A stretch of DNA of 35,796 nt from MW101C3 sp943367595 (GCA_943367595.1 CALRJS020000037.1:1-35796); one strand, 5' to 3'; shown: positions 1 to 9,266, counted from the stretch's first letter. The notes: generated from the sequence alone by a model not told the origin. Numbers and translations: made by a program.

Positions 1-2
1 CC

Positions 3-149
3 AGCGTCAAAGAGCTGATCGCCAAGATCGAGCAGTTCGTGGCGGCCTACAACAAGACCAAGGCGCCGTTCAACTGGACCGCCACGGCGGACTCCATCCT
101 GGAGAAGCTCCAGCGACTTTGCTCGCAAATCTCTGGGACGGCACACTAG
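3..149 (+). CDS. IS630-type transposase, C-terminal fragment (5' end outside window)
   Basis: An open frame enters from the left edge and ends at TAG 147-149, giving 48 residues. The sequence has the tail typical of IS630/Tc1-mariner transposases: a helix with KELIAKIEQFVAAYNKTKAP, then PFNWTATADSILEKL, where the FxWtat/adsIl pattern follows the last catalytic acidic residue of the DDE domain. The catalytic residues lie upstream of the window, so completeness of the element cannot be judged. I could not place a terminal inverted repeat in the 50 bases before the next gene. Family assignment is by recognition of the tail only. Confidence 0.75.
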   Translation, partial: SVKELIAKIEQFVAAYNKTKAPFNWTATADSILEKLQRLCSQISGTAH

Positions 150-200
150 TGATCCCTTCCTGTCAACATTCCTTTGTTCCTTTCGTTGTTTGATTCCCTC

Positions 201-926
201 ATGTCTGAGAACATCGCTTCTGTGCAGGTATCGCGTCACCGTCCTCTGGAGGCAAGGGATTCTGCAGTTCTCTGGGTGCAGCGCCTCTCGCTCGCAGCTG
301 GTGGCCTGGCGGCCGTGGGCTTGGCTCCGACTGAGGCTCAGGCGGCGATTGTGTATAAAACGACTCCTGTATCTCTTACCGGCGTTGGACAAGCTGGGTG
401 GGACATTGATGGTGTCGGTGGGGCCAACTTCAAGCTGGTGGGATTTAGACAGGGTCCGGGCGGGACCGGGACACTCAACATGCTTCTCAGTAATTTGCCA
501 GGCAATAGTGCTATTCGTGTGGGTAACACCTTTCCTGGTTCCCTTTCAAATTATCCTCTTGGCTTGGCTCCTGGCAATGTCGTGGGACCTACGGCTATTG
601 GAGGTGGAAACTGGGGGCTCATCGCAGGGTTTCTCATTTCTGACAATCAATTGGCTGTTGGAGCGGCCACGGATTTCCCTGCAAATCTCGTGGAAGGCTT
701 AAATTACTTTGGCTTCCGCTTCGGATCTGTCGGAAATTATAACTACGGCTGGGCCCAGATGAGAATTGATCCCGCAAATCAATTTCTCGAGATTACCCAG
801 TGGGCCTATGAAACTACTCCCAATCAATCGATTGCGGTCGTTCCGGGACCACTCGGCCTGGCTGGACTGGCTGCCGGTGCTGCCTGGTCGCGCAAGCTGC
901 GACGCCGCATCCGCGAAGCGGGCTGA
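201..926 (+). CDS. PEP-CTERM-like exported protein of unknown function
   Basis: A protein of about 241 residues. The N-terminus has a basic stretch and a hydrophobic segment (VQRLSLAAGGLAAVGLAP) ending at TEAQAA, a plausible signal peptide. The body is Gly/Asn-rich with beta-type repeats and no domain I recognise. The C-terminus carries VPGP, then a short hydrophobic helix (LGLAGLAAGAAW), then a basic tail (SRKLRRRIREAG). This tripartite layout is the PEP-CTERM sorting signal as it appears in cyanobacteria, where an exosortase cleaves and anchors the protein. I chose ATG 201; a TTG at 174 in the same frame would add nine residues and fits a signal peptide less well. A strong hairpin follows the gene. 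No exosortase is visible in this window, so the processing enzyme would be encoded elsewhere. Confidence 0.7.
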   Translation: MSENIASVQVSRHRPLEARDSAVLWVQRLSLAAGGLAAVGLAPTEAQAAIVYKTTPVSLTGVGQAGWDIDGVGGANFKLVGFRQGPGGTGTLNMLLSNLPGNSAIRVGNTFPGSLSNYPLGLAPGNVVGPTAIGGGNWGLIAGFLISDNQLAVGAATDFPANLVEGLNYFGFRFGSVGNYNYGWAQMRIDPANQFLEITQWAYETTPNQSIAVVPGPLGLAGLAAGAAWSRKLRRRIREAG

Positions 927-946
927 CGCTTGCTGTTGGTCCTCTC

Positions 947-1006
947 TGAGGCCCCTTCGACGTCGTTCGGCCTGGTGCAGGCCGGGCTGACAGGGGCCTT
1001 TTCCTT
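947..1006 (+). terminator. Rho-independent terminator after the PEP-CTERM-like gene
   Basis: AGGCCCC (949-955) pairs with GGGGCCT (993-999) and encloses an inner hairpin CGGCCT/AGGCCG around 968-983. The outer stem runs into TTTTCCTT. It lies 20 bases after the stop codon of the upstream gene and just before the phosphodiesterase gene, so it separates the two transcription units. Confidence 0.65.
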
Positions 1007-1027
1007 GATGTCGTTTGGTACTGATTG

Positions 1028-3885
1028 ATGGCTCCCAAGGTTTTGCTGCTCGGCTGGGATGCCGCCGACTGGGAGGTGATCGGGCCGCTGCTGGATGCCG
1101 GCCACATGCCAAACCTGGCGCGGCTGGCCAGTGAGGGCGTGGTGGGCAACCTCTCCACGCTCTATCCGGTGCTCTCGCCGATGCTGTGGACATCGATCGC
1201 CACCGGCAAGCGCGCCTATAAGCACGGCATTCACGGTTTCAGCGAACCCGATCCGGTGAGCGGTGGTGTGCGGCCGATCACCAACCTTGGCCGCAGAACG
1301 AAAGCCATCTGGAACATCCTGCAGCAGAACGGTCTCAAGTCCAACGTGGTGGGTTGGTGGCCCTCCCATCCCGTCGAGCCGATCAGCGGCGTGATGGTGT
1401 CCAACCACTACCAGCAGATGGTCGCGCCGGTGGACAAACCCTGGCCGATGCGGCCCGGCACCATCCATCCGGAGCGGCTCAGTGAACCCCTGGCCGATCT
1501 GCGCATCCATCCGGCCGATCTGGAGCCGGAGATGCTGCTGCCGTTCATTCCGCGTGCCGCCGAGATCGATCAGCACAAGGATTTCCGCCTCGCCTCGGTG
1601 GCCAAGGTGCTGGCGGAAACTGCCACGATCCATGCCGCCGCCACGGCCCTGATCCAGCTGGAGCCGTGCGATTTCATGGCGGTGTATTTCGATGGCATCG
1701 ATCACTTCTGCCACGGCTTCATGAAATACCACCCACCCCGGCTGGAGTGGGTGAGTGAAGAGGATTTTGAGCTCTACAAGGAGGTGGTGACGGCCGGCTA
1801 TCGCTTCCACGACCTGATGCTCGGCACCTATCTACAGCTGATCGACGACGACACCACCGTCATCATCGTGAGTGATCACGGCTTCCATCCCGATCAGCTG
1901 CGCCCGCGGGAGCTGCCGCTTGAGCCCGCCGGCCCCGCTGAAGAGCACCGCCAGTTCGGCATGTTGGCGATGCGCGGTCCGCGCCTGCGCCGCGGCGAGA
2001 ACGCCTTCGGCGCCAGCCTGCTGGATATCACCCCCACCATCCTCAGCCTGTTCGATCTGCCGATCGGCGAGGACATGGACGGCCGGCCGCTGCTCGGCGC
2101 CTTCGCCGAGCCGCCAGTGATCGAACGGGTGCCGAGCTGGGATGCGATCGAGGGTGATGCCGGCCTGCATCCGGCCGGTGTGCAGAGCGATCCGGTGGAT
2201 CAGCACGCCGCTCTGCAGCAGCTGGTGGAGCTGGGCTACATCGATCAGCCCGATGAAAACCTGGAGAAGGCCGCCACCACCACCCTGCGGGAGCTGCGCT
2301 ACAACCTCGCCCGCGATCTGCTGGATGCCGGCCGGCTCGATCAGGCGATTCCCCTGTTTGCGGAGCTCTGGGACGCCGACCCCGACGAGGCCCGCTTCGG
2401 GGTGCATCTGTTTCAGGCGCAGCTCAGCCTCGGGCGCACGGCCGAGGCTGAGCTGCGCTGGAGCGGCTGGTGCTCGAGAAACAGCGCTATGCCGCCGAGG
2501 CCCTCGAGCAGTTGCAGGCCTTCCAGAAGGAGCTGGAGGAGCAGGAGCGCCAGCCCGAGGATCTCAGCGATGGCGAACGGCGGCGGATCCACGCGCTGAG
2601 CAAGCGCGCTGGTGTGAACCACAACACCTTCGCCTTCCTGCGTGGCCGCCTGCTTGCCGCCCAGGGCCGCCACGCCGAAGCCCTGGAGAGCTTCGAGCAG
2701 GCCCGTGAGGCGCAGGTGCACAACCGCCCTGCCCTCTATCAGCAGATGGCCGAGAGCCATCTCGCCCTCGGGCAGCTGGAGGAGGCCCAGCACGACTACA
2801 CCGCCGCGCTCGCCATCGAGATCAATGCCGGCTGCCGCCTCGGCCTGGCCCGGGTGTTCACCCGCCGCGGTGAGCACCGCCGGGCCCTGGATCAGGCCAC
2901 CGCCGCGCTGGGCCTGCTTTATCACCAGCCGCAGGCGCATTTCATCTGCGCCCGTTCGCTGGCGGCCCTGGGCCGCGAGGTGGAGGCGATCCTGCCGTTG
3001 CGGGTGGCCCTGCAGCAGAACCCCGTCTTTCCCGCCGGGCATCGGCTGATGGCTCGCCTGCAGCGGCGCCTGGGCCACCCCGAGGAGGCCAACGATCACC
3101 TGCTGCTGGCCCGCGCCGCGGTGGACCGGCTGCGCGATCTGCGCCGCGGTGAATCCCTGCCGGGCCAGGCGGATCTGGAGCGCGATCTTGACGCCCTGCT
3201 GGAGCGGCCCTTCTCGCTGGCCGAGTTCTGCTGCGATCAGGCCCTGCCGCCGCCTGGCGAGACGGCGGTGGTGGTGTCGGGCCTGCCGCGCTCGGGCACC
3301 TCGATGCTGATGCAGATGCTCGCCGCCGGTGGCCTCGCGCCCCTCAGCGACGGCAAGCGTGAGGCCGATGCCAGCAACCCCCGCGGCTATCTGGAATTCG
3401 AGCCGGTGAAGAGCCTCGGCCGTGCCCCGGCCGTGCACTGGATTGAGAAGAGCCGCGGCAAGGTGGTGAAGGTGGTGGCGCCGCTGCTGGCGCACCTGCC
3501 GGTTGATCGGCCCTACCGGATCGTGTTCGTGGAGCGGCCGCTGCCGGAGGTGCTGGCCTCCCAGGCGGCGATGCTCGCCCGCAACGGCCAGCGCCCCACG
3601 CCCCGCCGGCAGCGCCAGCTCGCCGCGGCCTGGCTGCAGCAGCTTGAACGGCTCAAGGCCGAGCTTCAGGCCCGCGGCGAGAGCGTGCAGGTGCTGTCGC
3701 TTGCCTACCGCGACGCCGTCGCGGATCCGGCTGCAGCGGCCGCCCGCCTCAACCGCTTTCTCGGCGGCGGCCTCGATGAGGCCGCCATGGCCGCCGCCAT
3801 CGATCCGGCCTTGCAGCGCCAGGGCCAGGCGGCCAGCGCCGCCAGCCCGGCCAGTGCGCCAGCGATGCTTGCTTCCCGCCGATGA
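1028..3885 (+). pseudogene. Phosphodiesterase-TPR-sulfotransferase fusion, interrupted by a frameshift near 2458
   Basis: Two overlapping frames read as one gene. The first (ATG 1028, stop 2597-2599) begins with an alkaline-phosphatase-superfamily type I phosphodiesterase / nucleotide pyrophosphatase domain, about residues 1-380. It shows LLLGWDAADW (metal Asp11), LWTSIATGK (nucleophile Thr55), DGIDH (Asp222, Asp225, His226) and VSDHGFH (Asp283, His284). TPR-like helices follow. At about 2458 the homologous reading moves to the -1 frame: there LERLVLEKQRYAAEAL continues the TPRs, while the original frame turns into low-complexity Arg/Ser/Pro. The second frame ends at 3885 with a sulfotransferase domain whose PAPS-binding loop reads SGLPRSGTSML, near 3277-3310. 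An intact product would be about 952 residues. The stop overlaps the next gene's start (ATGA). I see no classic slippery heptamer, so mutation or a sequencing error is likelier than programmed frameshifting. If translated, the first frame gives an enzyme with a junk tail. Confidence 0.75.
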
Positions 3886-4832
3886 CCTCGCCGTTTCCCA
3901 ACCCATCCCACGCCTCCCGGCCTGCGCAGCCGGAGCTTGCCGACGACAGCGGTGTCGCCGATCCCTGGAAGTCAGGGCTGGCGTTCTCGCCGATGCTCGG
4001 GCCGACCCTCTCGGCCGTCGGTCTGGGGCTGATCGCGCTGTTCGCCATTGCGGTCTGCAGCCAGGTGCTGCCACCCCGGCTGCTGGTGTCCGCCTGGCAG
4101 CTGCGTGCCGCCAGCGTTCTCGTGGAGACCGGCCCGTTCGCCCTGATCGGCCTGGCGCTGCTGCAGCTGGGCGCCTGGTTCGATCCCAGCCACGAACGCC
4201 TGCAGCTCCGTTGGCATCGCCTTGGCCGGTTGGGCGTGGTGGCGGCGCTCGGCTTTCTGCTGCTGATCCCGCTGCAGGCGGTCGCGGCCTACCTGTCGCT
4301 GCAGACCGCCGCCAATGCGCAGAGCCGACAGGAGTGGCAACTGGAGCGTAATTTCAGCGCTCTGCGCGAGCAGATCAGCGCTGCAGCCAGCTTCCCGGAT
4401 CTGCAGCGCCGCCTGGCCGGCCTCCAGGCCCCGGATCTGGCGGTGCAGGCCGATGTTCTGCGCCAGCCACTGCCGGAACAGAAGCGCGCCCTGCTCAGGA
4501 GCGCTGATCAGCTCGAGCAGAACCTGCGCCGCAACCTCACCCGGGCCCGGGCCCCTGAGCGCACCCGCGCTCTGCTGCAGGGCATCGCCAGCGGCATGGT
4601 GTCGGCCCTGGTGCTGGCCCTCGGCTTCGCGGCCGCCACGCCCGTGTGGGAAGGTCCCGAGCTGTCGCTGCTGCAGGCCTGGCGATGGAGTCTGGGCCTT
4701 CGCCGGCAGCGCCGTCGCGGGCCGCTGCGGCTGGAACGCAAAAAAGACGCAGATGAATTTCTCCGACGGTGCGGCTTCGAGGATGAGTCCTCCTCTGCGC
4801 CTGCTCCCCACCGGGAGGACGATTCACATTGA
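3882..4832 (+). CDS. HpsJ-like membrane protein
   Basis: A protein of 316 residues starting at an ATG that shares ATGA with the preceding stop, so translational coupling is likely. The sequence shows hydrophobic segments near residues 45-65, 80-100 and 120-140, then a long charged amphipathic region (about 145-235: EWQLERNFSALREQISAA through RSADQLEQNLRRNLTRARA) likely to form a coiled coil, then a last membrane segment (GMVSALVLALGFAAA). This architecture matches the HpsJ family of cyanobacteria, named from the hormogonium polysaccharide locus; relatives also occur beside cyanoexosortases. A role in polysaccharide or surface-protein export is inferred from the family; no catalytic motif is present. 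A paralogue of the same layout lies at 30536-31360. Confidence 0.65.
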   Translation: MTSPFPNPSHASRPAQPELADDSGVADPWKSGLAFSPMLGPTLSAVGLGLIALFAIAVCSQVLPPRLLVSAWQLRAASVLVETGPFALIGLALLQLGAWFDPSHERLQLRWHRLGRLGVVAALGFLLLIPLQAVAAYLSLQTAANAQSRQEWQLERNFSALREQISAAASFPDLQRRLAGLQAPDLAVQADVLRQPLPEQKRALLRSADQLEQNLRRNLTRARAPERTRALLQGIASGMVSALVLALGFAAATPVWEGPELSLLQAWRWSLGLRRQRRRGPLRLERKKDADEFLRRCGFEDESSSAPAPHREDDSH

Positions 4833-4954
4833 CCTGATGGTCCGAGCTGACACGGTTGAAGGCCTGGGTCGGATCACCTCCCGTCGGGTTGGATCCGTCG
4901 GTTGTCTCCTTGCCCGCCCCACGCCAGCCTGGAGCCTCTACCCCCTGCCCTGCC

Positions 4955-5689
4955 GTGGCCTTGCGTTCGCGCCGGACCCTGCTGCATGCGCTGGCTCTGG
5001 CCCTGACACCGCTGACGCTGGCGCCGTTCGCTCGCGCCGCCGGCCGTGATCCCCGGGTGGTGGCGGTGCCGTCGCGGCCCGCCTTCGTGCAGCTGCCGGG
5101 GCGCGCCGAGCGCCAGGCCGTGGTGGGCCAGGCGTTGCTGCCCGACACCGTGCTGCGTACCCGTACGCCGGGGCGGCTGCAGGTGCGGCTGGCCGATGGC
5201 CGCAGCTTCCGGCTGGGTGGTGACGCCCTGCTGCGCCTCGACCCCGATGCGCTGGCCCTGCAGCGCGGCCAGCTGATCGCCTGGGTCAACCCAGGCTCCA
5301 AGGGCCAGGGCGCGCTGCGGGTGCGCACCCGGGTGGCCACCGCCTCGATCGAGGGCACCACCGTCTTCCTGGAGGTGGGCGAGCGCGAGGTGAAGGTGTT
5401 CAGCTGGGAGGGGCGCGTGCGGGTGTCGACCGGCACCGGCAAGGGCTTCGTGCTCGAGGGCGGCCAGGAGCTGCTGTTCCGCGACGGCACCTGGCAGCCG
5501 CCCCGCCGCCTCAGCCGGGAGGAGGCGCGCACCCGTCTCGCCCGCAGCCTGCTGCTCAATGACTTCCCCGCCCCGATGGAGACCCTGCCGCTGATCCGCC
5601 GCACGCTCGGGATGGGTGCTGGGCAGGCCGCGTCGACGCCGGCCGCTCCGGGGACTGCTCCTGCCGCGCCGCCGGGGCCGGCGCGGTGA
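4955..5689 (+). CDS. FecR-domain exported protein, partner 1 of a CHASE2 cyclase
   Basis: From GTG 4955 the product has 244 residues and starts with a clear signal peptide (basic RSRR, hydrophobic TLLHALALALTPLTLAP, then ARAA). A TTG at 4856 in frame would add 33 residues before the signal, so I prefer 4955; no in-frame ATG is available. The body is a FecR-type beta domain: LADGRSFRLGGDALLRLD, RTRVATASIEGTTVFLEV and FSWEGRVRVS are the hallmark strands (the 'vrGTxf ... v.eGxv.v' pattern). Known FecR proteins sense an outer-membrane receptor for a sigma factor, but no sigma factor or TonB receptor is present here. The gene overlaps the cyclase gene by GTGA, which argues that the two products act together. 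It is closely similar to the protein at 15951-16631. Confidence 0.75.
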   Translation: MALRSRRTLLHALALALTPLTLAPFARAAGRDPRVVAVPSRPAFVQLPGRAERQAVVGQALLPDTVLRTRTPGRLQVRLADGRSFRLGGDALLRLDPDALALQRGQLIAWVNPGSKGQGALRVRTRVATASIEGTTVFLEVGEREVKVFSWEGRVRVSTGTGKGFVLEGGQELLFRDGTWQPPRRLSREEARTRLARSLLLNDFPAPMETLPLIRRTLGMGAGQAASTPAAPGTAPAAPPGPAR

Positions 5690-7782
5690 GCGCCGAGCGT
5701 GGCCGCCCCGAGGGCTCCCGCGGGCTGGCGGCCGTGAGCGCTGCCCTGAGGCACCTGCGATGGTGGGGCCGCGGGCCTGGCGGGGGTGGCGTCCGCGTCT
5801 GGCTGCAGCGGCGGCGCCCTGAGCGACGGCCCCAGCCGCAGGCCGCCGCTGCGGCGATCCGGAAGCCGCCACGCGCCTGGGAGGTGCTCTGGCTGATGGC
5901 GCTGCTGCTGCCGCTGATCGCGGCCCTGCCGCCGCTGGTCGCCACACCACCGGGGCGGTGGCTGGCGACTGCAGACAGCCAGCTGATGGCCTGGGCCTTC
6001 CGTCTGCGCGGCGTGCGGCCCGCTCCCCGCGACCCCCTGATCCTGGCGATCGATGCCGAGTCGCTGGCCGTGGCGGATCTGCTCTCTCCCCAGGAGCGGA
6101 GCGCCTCGCCGCTGCTGCGGGGGATGGGTCCCTGGCCCTGGCCGCGTGCCCTGCAGGCGGAGCTGGCCGCCTGGGTGCTGGAGCGCGGCGCCGCCCGCGT
6201 CGTGTTCAACATCGTCCACAGCCAGCCGAGCCGCTTCGGTGCCGCCGACGACCGGGCCTTCGTGGCGCGTCTGGCCCCCTGGCGCGAGCGGCTGGTGCTG
6301 GCGGTGTCGTTCTCGCGCAGCGTGCAGGACGGGGTGGAGAGCCTCCGGCTGCTCGGCCCTTCGGCGTCCTCCTGGCCCGGTGGGCGTCTGCCGCGGCTGG
6401 GCCTCACCACCGTGCTGCAGAGCCCGCAGGGGCTCCGTGAGGCGATCCCCGGTGGCGCCTGGCTGCGGCAGAACCTCGAGGGGTTTGCCCGGCCCTGGCC
6501 GCCGCCGTTGCCGTTCGCTCTGTCCACCGCGCCGCTTCCCGAGGCGCCGCTGCTGATCGATCATCCGGGGCCGGCCGGCACGATCACCCGCATCAGCGCC
6601 TGGACGCTGGAGCAGCAGCCGGATGCGCGCTGGCGCGGTCGCACCGTGATCCTCTGCGTCACCGCGCCGGAGCTGGGCGATCAGCAGGAGACGCCCTTCG
6701 GTCCCCAGAGCGGCACCGACATCGAGGCGGCCGCCCTGGCCACGGTGCTGTCGGGCTCGGCGCGTTGGCCCCTCGGCGCCGCCGGGACGCTGGGTCTGCT
6801 GCCGCTGTGGGGGCTGCTCAGCTGGATGGTGCTGGGCCTCGGCGGCGAGTCCCGCCGGTCGCTGGTTCTGGGGCTGGGTCTGGCCGCCGGCGGCCTGCTG
6901 CTCAGCGGCGCCGCCTGGGATCTGGTCCGCCGCCAGCTGCCCGCCTCGGCCCTGGTGCTGGCACCGCTGCTGGCCGGGATCACGCGGGCCGGTGGCCAGG
7001 GGCTGCGCGAACAGCGCGAACGGGCCTATCTGCACCAGTTGCTGGCGCGGCGCATTTCGCCATCGCTGCTCGAGGACATCCTGCGCCGGCCCGGCCCGAT
7101 CTGGACCCAGGTAGGTGGCAGCCGTTGCCGCTGCGTGGTGCTGTTCACCGATCTGGTGGGGTTCACCGAGTTGAGCGCCCGCCTGGAGCCGGCGCCGCTG
7201 TTCGCCCTGCTGAACCGCTATTTCGAGGCGATCGCCGCGGCGGTGATCGAGCAGCAGGGCCTGGTGGACAAGTTCATCGGCGACGCGCTGATGGCGGAGT
7301 TCGGGGTGCCCCGCAGTCGCGGTGACGCGGCTGAGGCCCTGGCGGCCGCGTCCGCGGCCCTGGCCATGCAGCGGCGTCTGGACGGGCTCAATCGCAGCCT
7401 GGAGCAGCAGGGGCTGCCGCCGCTGCGGCAGGGCATCGGCCTGCACGTCTGCGAGGTGATCGCCGGCAACCTGGGCAGCAGCCAGCGGCTGGAGTTCACC
7501 GTGATCGGCTCCGCCGTGAACCTGGCCTGCCGGCTGGAGGCGCTGACGCGCCGGTTTCCGGAACACCCGATCCTGATCAGCGCCGAGCTGCGCGTCCTGC
7601 TGCCGGCCGACTGGCCCGTGGTGGATCTCGGGGAGCACGGGCTGAAGGGCTGGCCCGAACCGATCCGGGTGTTCGCCCTCGGCGATCCGGCCGAGGTGCG
7701 TGACGCCCCTGCCTCCGCCGCGGGGCTCCCCGCCGAGCCGGTGGACGACGCACGGGGGGACGGTGCGCTGGTGGAAGGCTGA
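5686..7782 (+). CDS. CHASE2-domain membrane adenylate cyclase (class III), copy 1
   Basis: A protein of 698 residues whose GTG start overlaps the FecR-like stop (GTGA). An Arg/Pro-rich N-terminus of about 65 residues leads to a membrane segment (LWLMALLLPLIAAL), then a periplasmic CHASE2 sensor (about 85-355: LILAIDAESL, MGPWPWPRA, LGDQQETPFGPQSGTD), then about three membrane helices (about 360-440), then the cyclase domain (about 470-690). Catalytic positions visible are metal Asp489 (VVLFTDLVGFT) and Asp533 (FIGDALMAEFG), specificity Lys529 and Thr605, and transition-state Asn612 and Arg616. The Lys/Thr pair marks an adenylate cyclase of the IIIb type, several of which respond to bicarbonate. 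The product would make cAMP in the cytoplasm under control of a periplasmic signal. A shorter start after the Arg-rich part is possible, but the coupling favours 5686. Confidence 0.88.
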   Translation: MSAERGRPEGSRGLAAVSAALRHLRWWGRGPGGGGVRVWLQRRRPERRPQPQAAAAAIRKPPRAWEVLWLMALLLPLIAALPPLVATPPGRWLATADSQLMAWAFRLRGVRPAPRDPLILAIDAESLAVADLLSPQERSASPLLRGMGPWPWPRALQAELAAWVLERGAARVVFNIVHSQPSRFGAADDRAFVARLAPWRERLVLAVSFSRSVQDGVESLRLLGPSASSWPGGRLPRLGLTTVLQSPQGLREAIPGGAWLRQNLEGFARPWPPPLPFALSTAPLPEAPLLIDHPGPAGTITRISAWTLEQQPDARWRGRTVILCVTAPELGDQQETPFGPQSGTDIEAAALATVLSGSARWPLGAAGTLGLLPLWGLLSWMVLGLGGESRRSLVLGLGLAAGGLLLSGAAWDLVRRQLPASALVLAPLLAGITRAGGQGLREQRERAYLHQLLARRISPSLLEDILRRPGPIWTQVGGSRCRCVVLFTDLVGFTELSARLEPAPLFALLNRYFEAIAAAVIEQQGLVDKFIGDALMAEFGVPRSRGDAAEALAAASAALAMQRRLDGLNRSLEQQGLPPLRQGIGLHVCEVIAGNLGSSQRLEFTVIGSAVNLACRLEALTRRFPEHPILISAELRVLLPADWPVVDLGEHGLKGWPEPIRVFALGDPAEVRDAPASAAGLPAEPVDDARGDGALVEG

Positions 7783-8076
7783 GGACGGCCAGGCCGGCTG
7801 CGTCTCGCGGGAGGCGTCCCGCTCCCCCGTCGCCTGCGGCTCCGCGCGGGGCGGATCGCATCGAGGCGGGCGTGGGCCAGATCCGGCTGGCGGGCTCCAT
7901 GCGGCCGGGCGGTGATGCGCGCTGGTCGTCGCGTTGTGGGTGTCGCGTGCGGATGCGCCCGCCGCCGCTGCTGCGATCGCACGCCTGCGAACCGCCATGG
8001 CAGCTGCAGGTGCCCGCTTCGCTTGCCAAGCGGCAGGCCTGACCCACACGATGGCCGTCACTTCCGCCGTTTTCCC
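7783..8076 (+). other. GC-rich spacer upstream of ndk
   Basis: 294 bases with no convincing gene. The ndk frame stays open upstream to about 7912, but the translation is Arg/Cys-rich and unlike a protein domain. A 6-bp hairpin (GCGGGA/TCCCGC, 7807-7822) has no T-run, so I do not call it a terminator. I see no recognisable promoter. Confidence 0.4.
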
Positions 8077-8535
8077 ATGGCCGCCGAGCGCACCTTCATC
8101 GCCATCAAGCCCGACGGGGTGCAGCGGGGCCTGGTGGGGGAGATCCTCGGCCGCTTCGAGCGCAAGGGCTTCAAGCTCGTGGGCCTCAAGCAGCTCACCC
8201 CCAGCCGTGAGCTGGCCGAGAGTCACTACGGCGTGCACAGCGAGCGCCCCTTCTTCGCCGGTCTGGTGGAGTTCATCACCAGCGGTCCAGTGGTGGCGAT
8301 GGTGTGGGAAGGCGATGGCGTGATCGCCAGCGCCCGCAAGCTGATCGGCGCCACCAAGCCCCTCGAGGCCGAGCCCGGCACGATCCGCGGCGATCTGGCT
8401 GTGAACATCGGCCGCAACGTGATCCACGGCTCCGACGCGCCGGAAACCGCCGTCTTCGAGATCGGCCTCTGGTTCGAGCCCTCCGAGCTCGCTGAGTGGA
8501 CCCCCGCCGATCAGGTCTGGCGCAGCGAGGGCTGA
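8077..8535 (+). CDS. ndk: Nucleoside diphosphate kinase
   Basis: A 152-residue protein of normal family length. It transfers the gamma phosphate from ATP to other nucleoside diphosphates through a phosphohistidine. The N-terminus ERTFIAIKPDGVQRGLVGEI is the family signature, and the active-site segment NVIHGSDAPE places the phospho-accepting His at residue 117. Lys11 (IKPDG) and the RGD-like turn (IRGDLAVNIGRN) of the nucleotide site are present. ATG 8077 gives the standard N-terminus. This is a housekeeping gene between the first cyclase module and the glycosyltransferase cluster; its last 25 bases overlap the convergent glycosyltransferase gene. No functional link to the cyclases is implied beyond shared nucleotide chemistry. 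Confidence 0.97.
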   Translation: MAAERTFIAIKPDGVQRGLVGEILGRFERKGFKLVGLKQLTPSRELAESHYGVHSERPFFAGLVEFITSGPVVAMVWEGDGVIASARKLIGATKPLEAEPGTIRGDLAVNIGRNVIHGSDAPETAVFEIGLWFEPSELAEWTPADQVWRSEG

Positions 8536-9266
8536 GCTGGCCAGAGGCGCCGCGCCAAGCGCCCCGCCAGCCGTCGCATCACCCACGGTCCGATCATCGG
8601 TGCCATCAGCGTGGCGGGAGCGGCAAGAAACGCTCGCGCCAGCAATGGCACGGCCTGAAGCACCGAACCCTGGCAGCACTGATCTTCGGCGGCGTCAACC
8701 AAGCGCACCATCTGCCGGATCCGCAGGCCTGAGCGCCTCTGGGCAGCTGGCAGGGCCAGAAGGGCCTGGCGGGCCACACGCTCCCGGATCTGGCCAGGCA
8801 CGGCCGACCAGCTCGCCAACAGGGGGCGATTCAGGTTCACGCGCCTGGTCAGGCAAGGATGCACGTCACGGCGGCGATACCCCTGGGCGGTGAACCAGTC
8901 CTGGCGGGCACCGATGGCGGCAACCGCACGGCCATCCCGATCCAGGGCGTTGACGAGACACCGAAGGGCATCAGGCCAGAGCAGGTCATCGTCGTCAAGA
9001 AACAGGCAGTACCGGCTGTGGACCGACTCCAGGCCCAGGTTGCGGGCCGCCGACTGGCGCTGGGTGCAGGACTGCCGCTGGACAGTGAAGCGGGGATCGT
9101 CGATGCGCTGGAGCCAATCCCAGGTGTCGTCCGTGGAGGCGTCATCAACGATCACGGCCTGCCAGTGAATCCCCACCTGTGCGTGCAGGCTGGCGATTGC
9201 CTCGGCGAGCAAGGGGCGTCGGTTGTGGGTTGGGATCACCACCGTCACCGCCGGTGGGTGTCTCAT
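8511..9266 (-). CDS. Glycosyltransferase family 2
   Basis: A protein of 251 residues from ATG 9266. The frame is open further upstream, but the residues before MRHPPAV are not family-like, and the ATG overlaps the previous stop (ATGA), indicating coupling. The GT-A fold is evident: VTVVIPTHNRRPLLAEAIAS at the N-terminus, VIVDDASTDDTW (Asp41-42) for the nucleotide sugar, and YCLFLDDDDLLWPDAL (Asp91-94) as the DXD-type metal site. The C-terminal third (RARAFLAAPATLMAP...) is less conserved. Donor and acceptor cannot be read from the sequence. It is the last gene of the minus-strand glycan cluster and converges on ndk with a 25-base overlap. Confidence 0.85.
   Translation of the reverse strand: MRHPPAVTVVIPTHNRRPLLAEAIASLHAQVGIHWQAVIVDDASTDDTWDWLQRIDDPRFTVQRQSCTQRQSAARNLGLESVHSRYCLFLDDDDLLWPDALRCLVNALDRDGRAVAAIGARQDWFTAQGYRRRDVHPCLTRRVNLNRPLLASWSAVPGQIRERVARQALLALPAAQRRSGLRIRQMVRLVDAAEDQCCQGSVLQAVPLLARAFLAAPATLMAPMIGPWVMRRLAGRLARRLWPAQPSLRQT

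Noticed and set aside
4955..5689. Iron-uptake regulation by FecR
   Set aside because: No FecI-type sigma factor or TonB receptor is nearby; only the domain fold is shared.
7807..7822. Hairpin after cyclase 1 as a terminator
   Set aside because: The stem is only 6 bp and no T-run follows.
5686..8535. ndk as a dedicated part of the cyclase module
   Set aside because: A 294-base spacer separates them, and Ndk is an ordinary housekeeping enzyme, so adjacency alone is not enough.
4537..8679. Very long minus-strand open frame opposite HpsJ-like, FecR and cyclase genes
   Set aside because: It is antisense to three convincing genes and its translation is Gly/Arg/His/Gln-rich with no domain. Long antisense frames are expected at this GC content.
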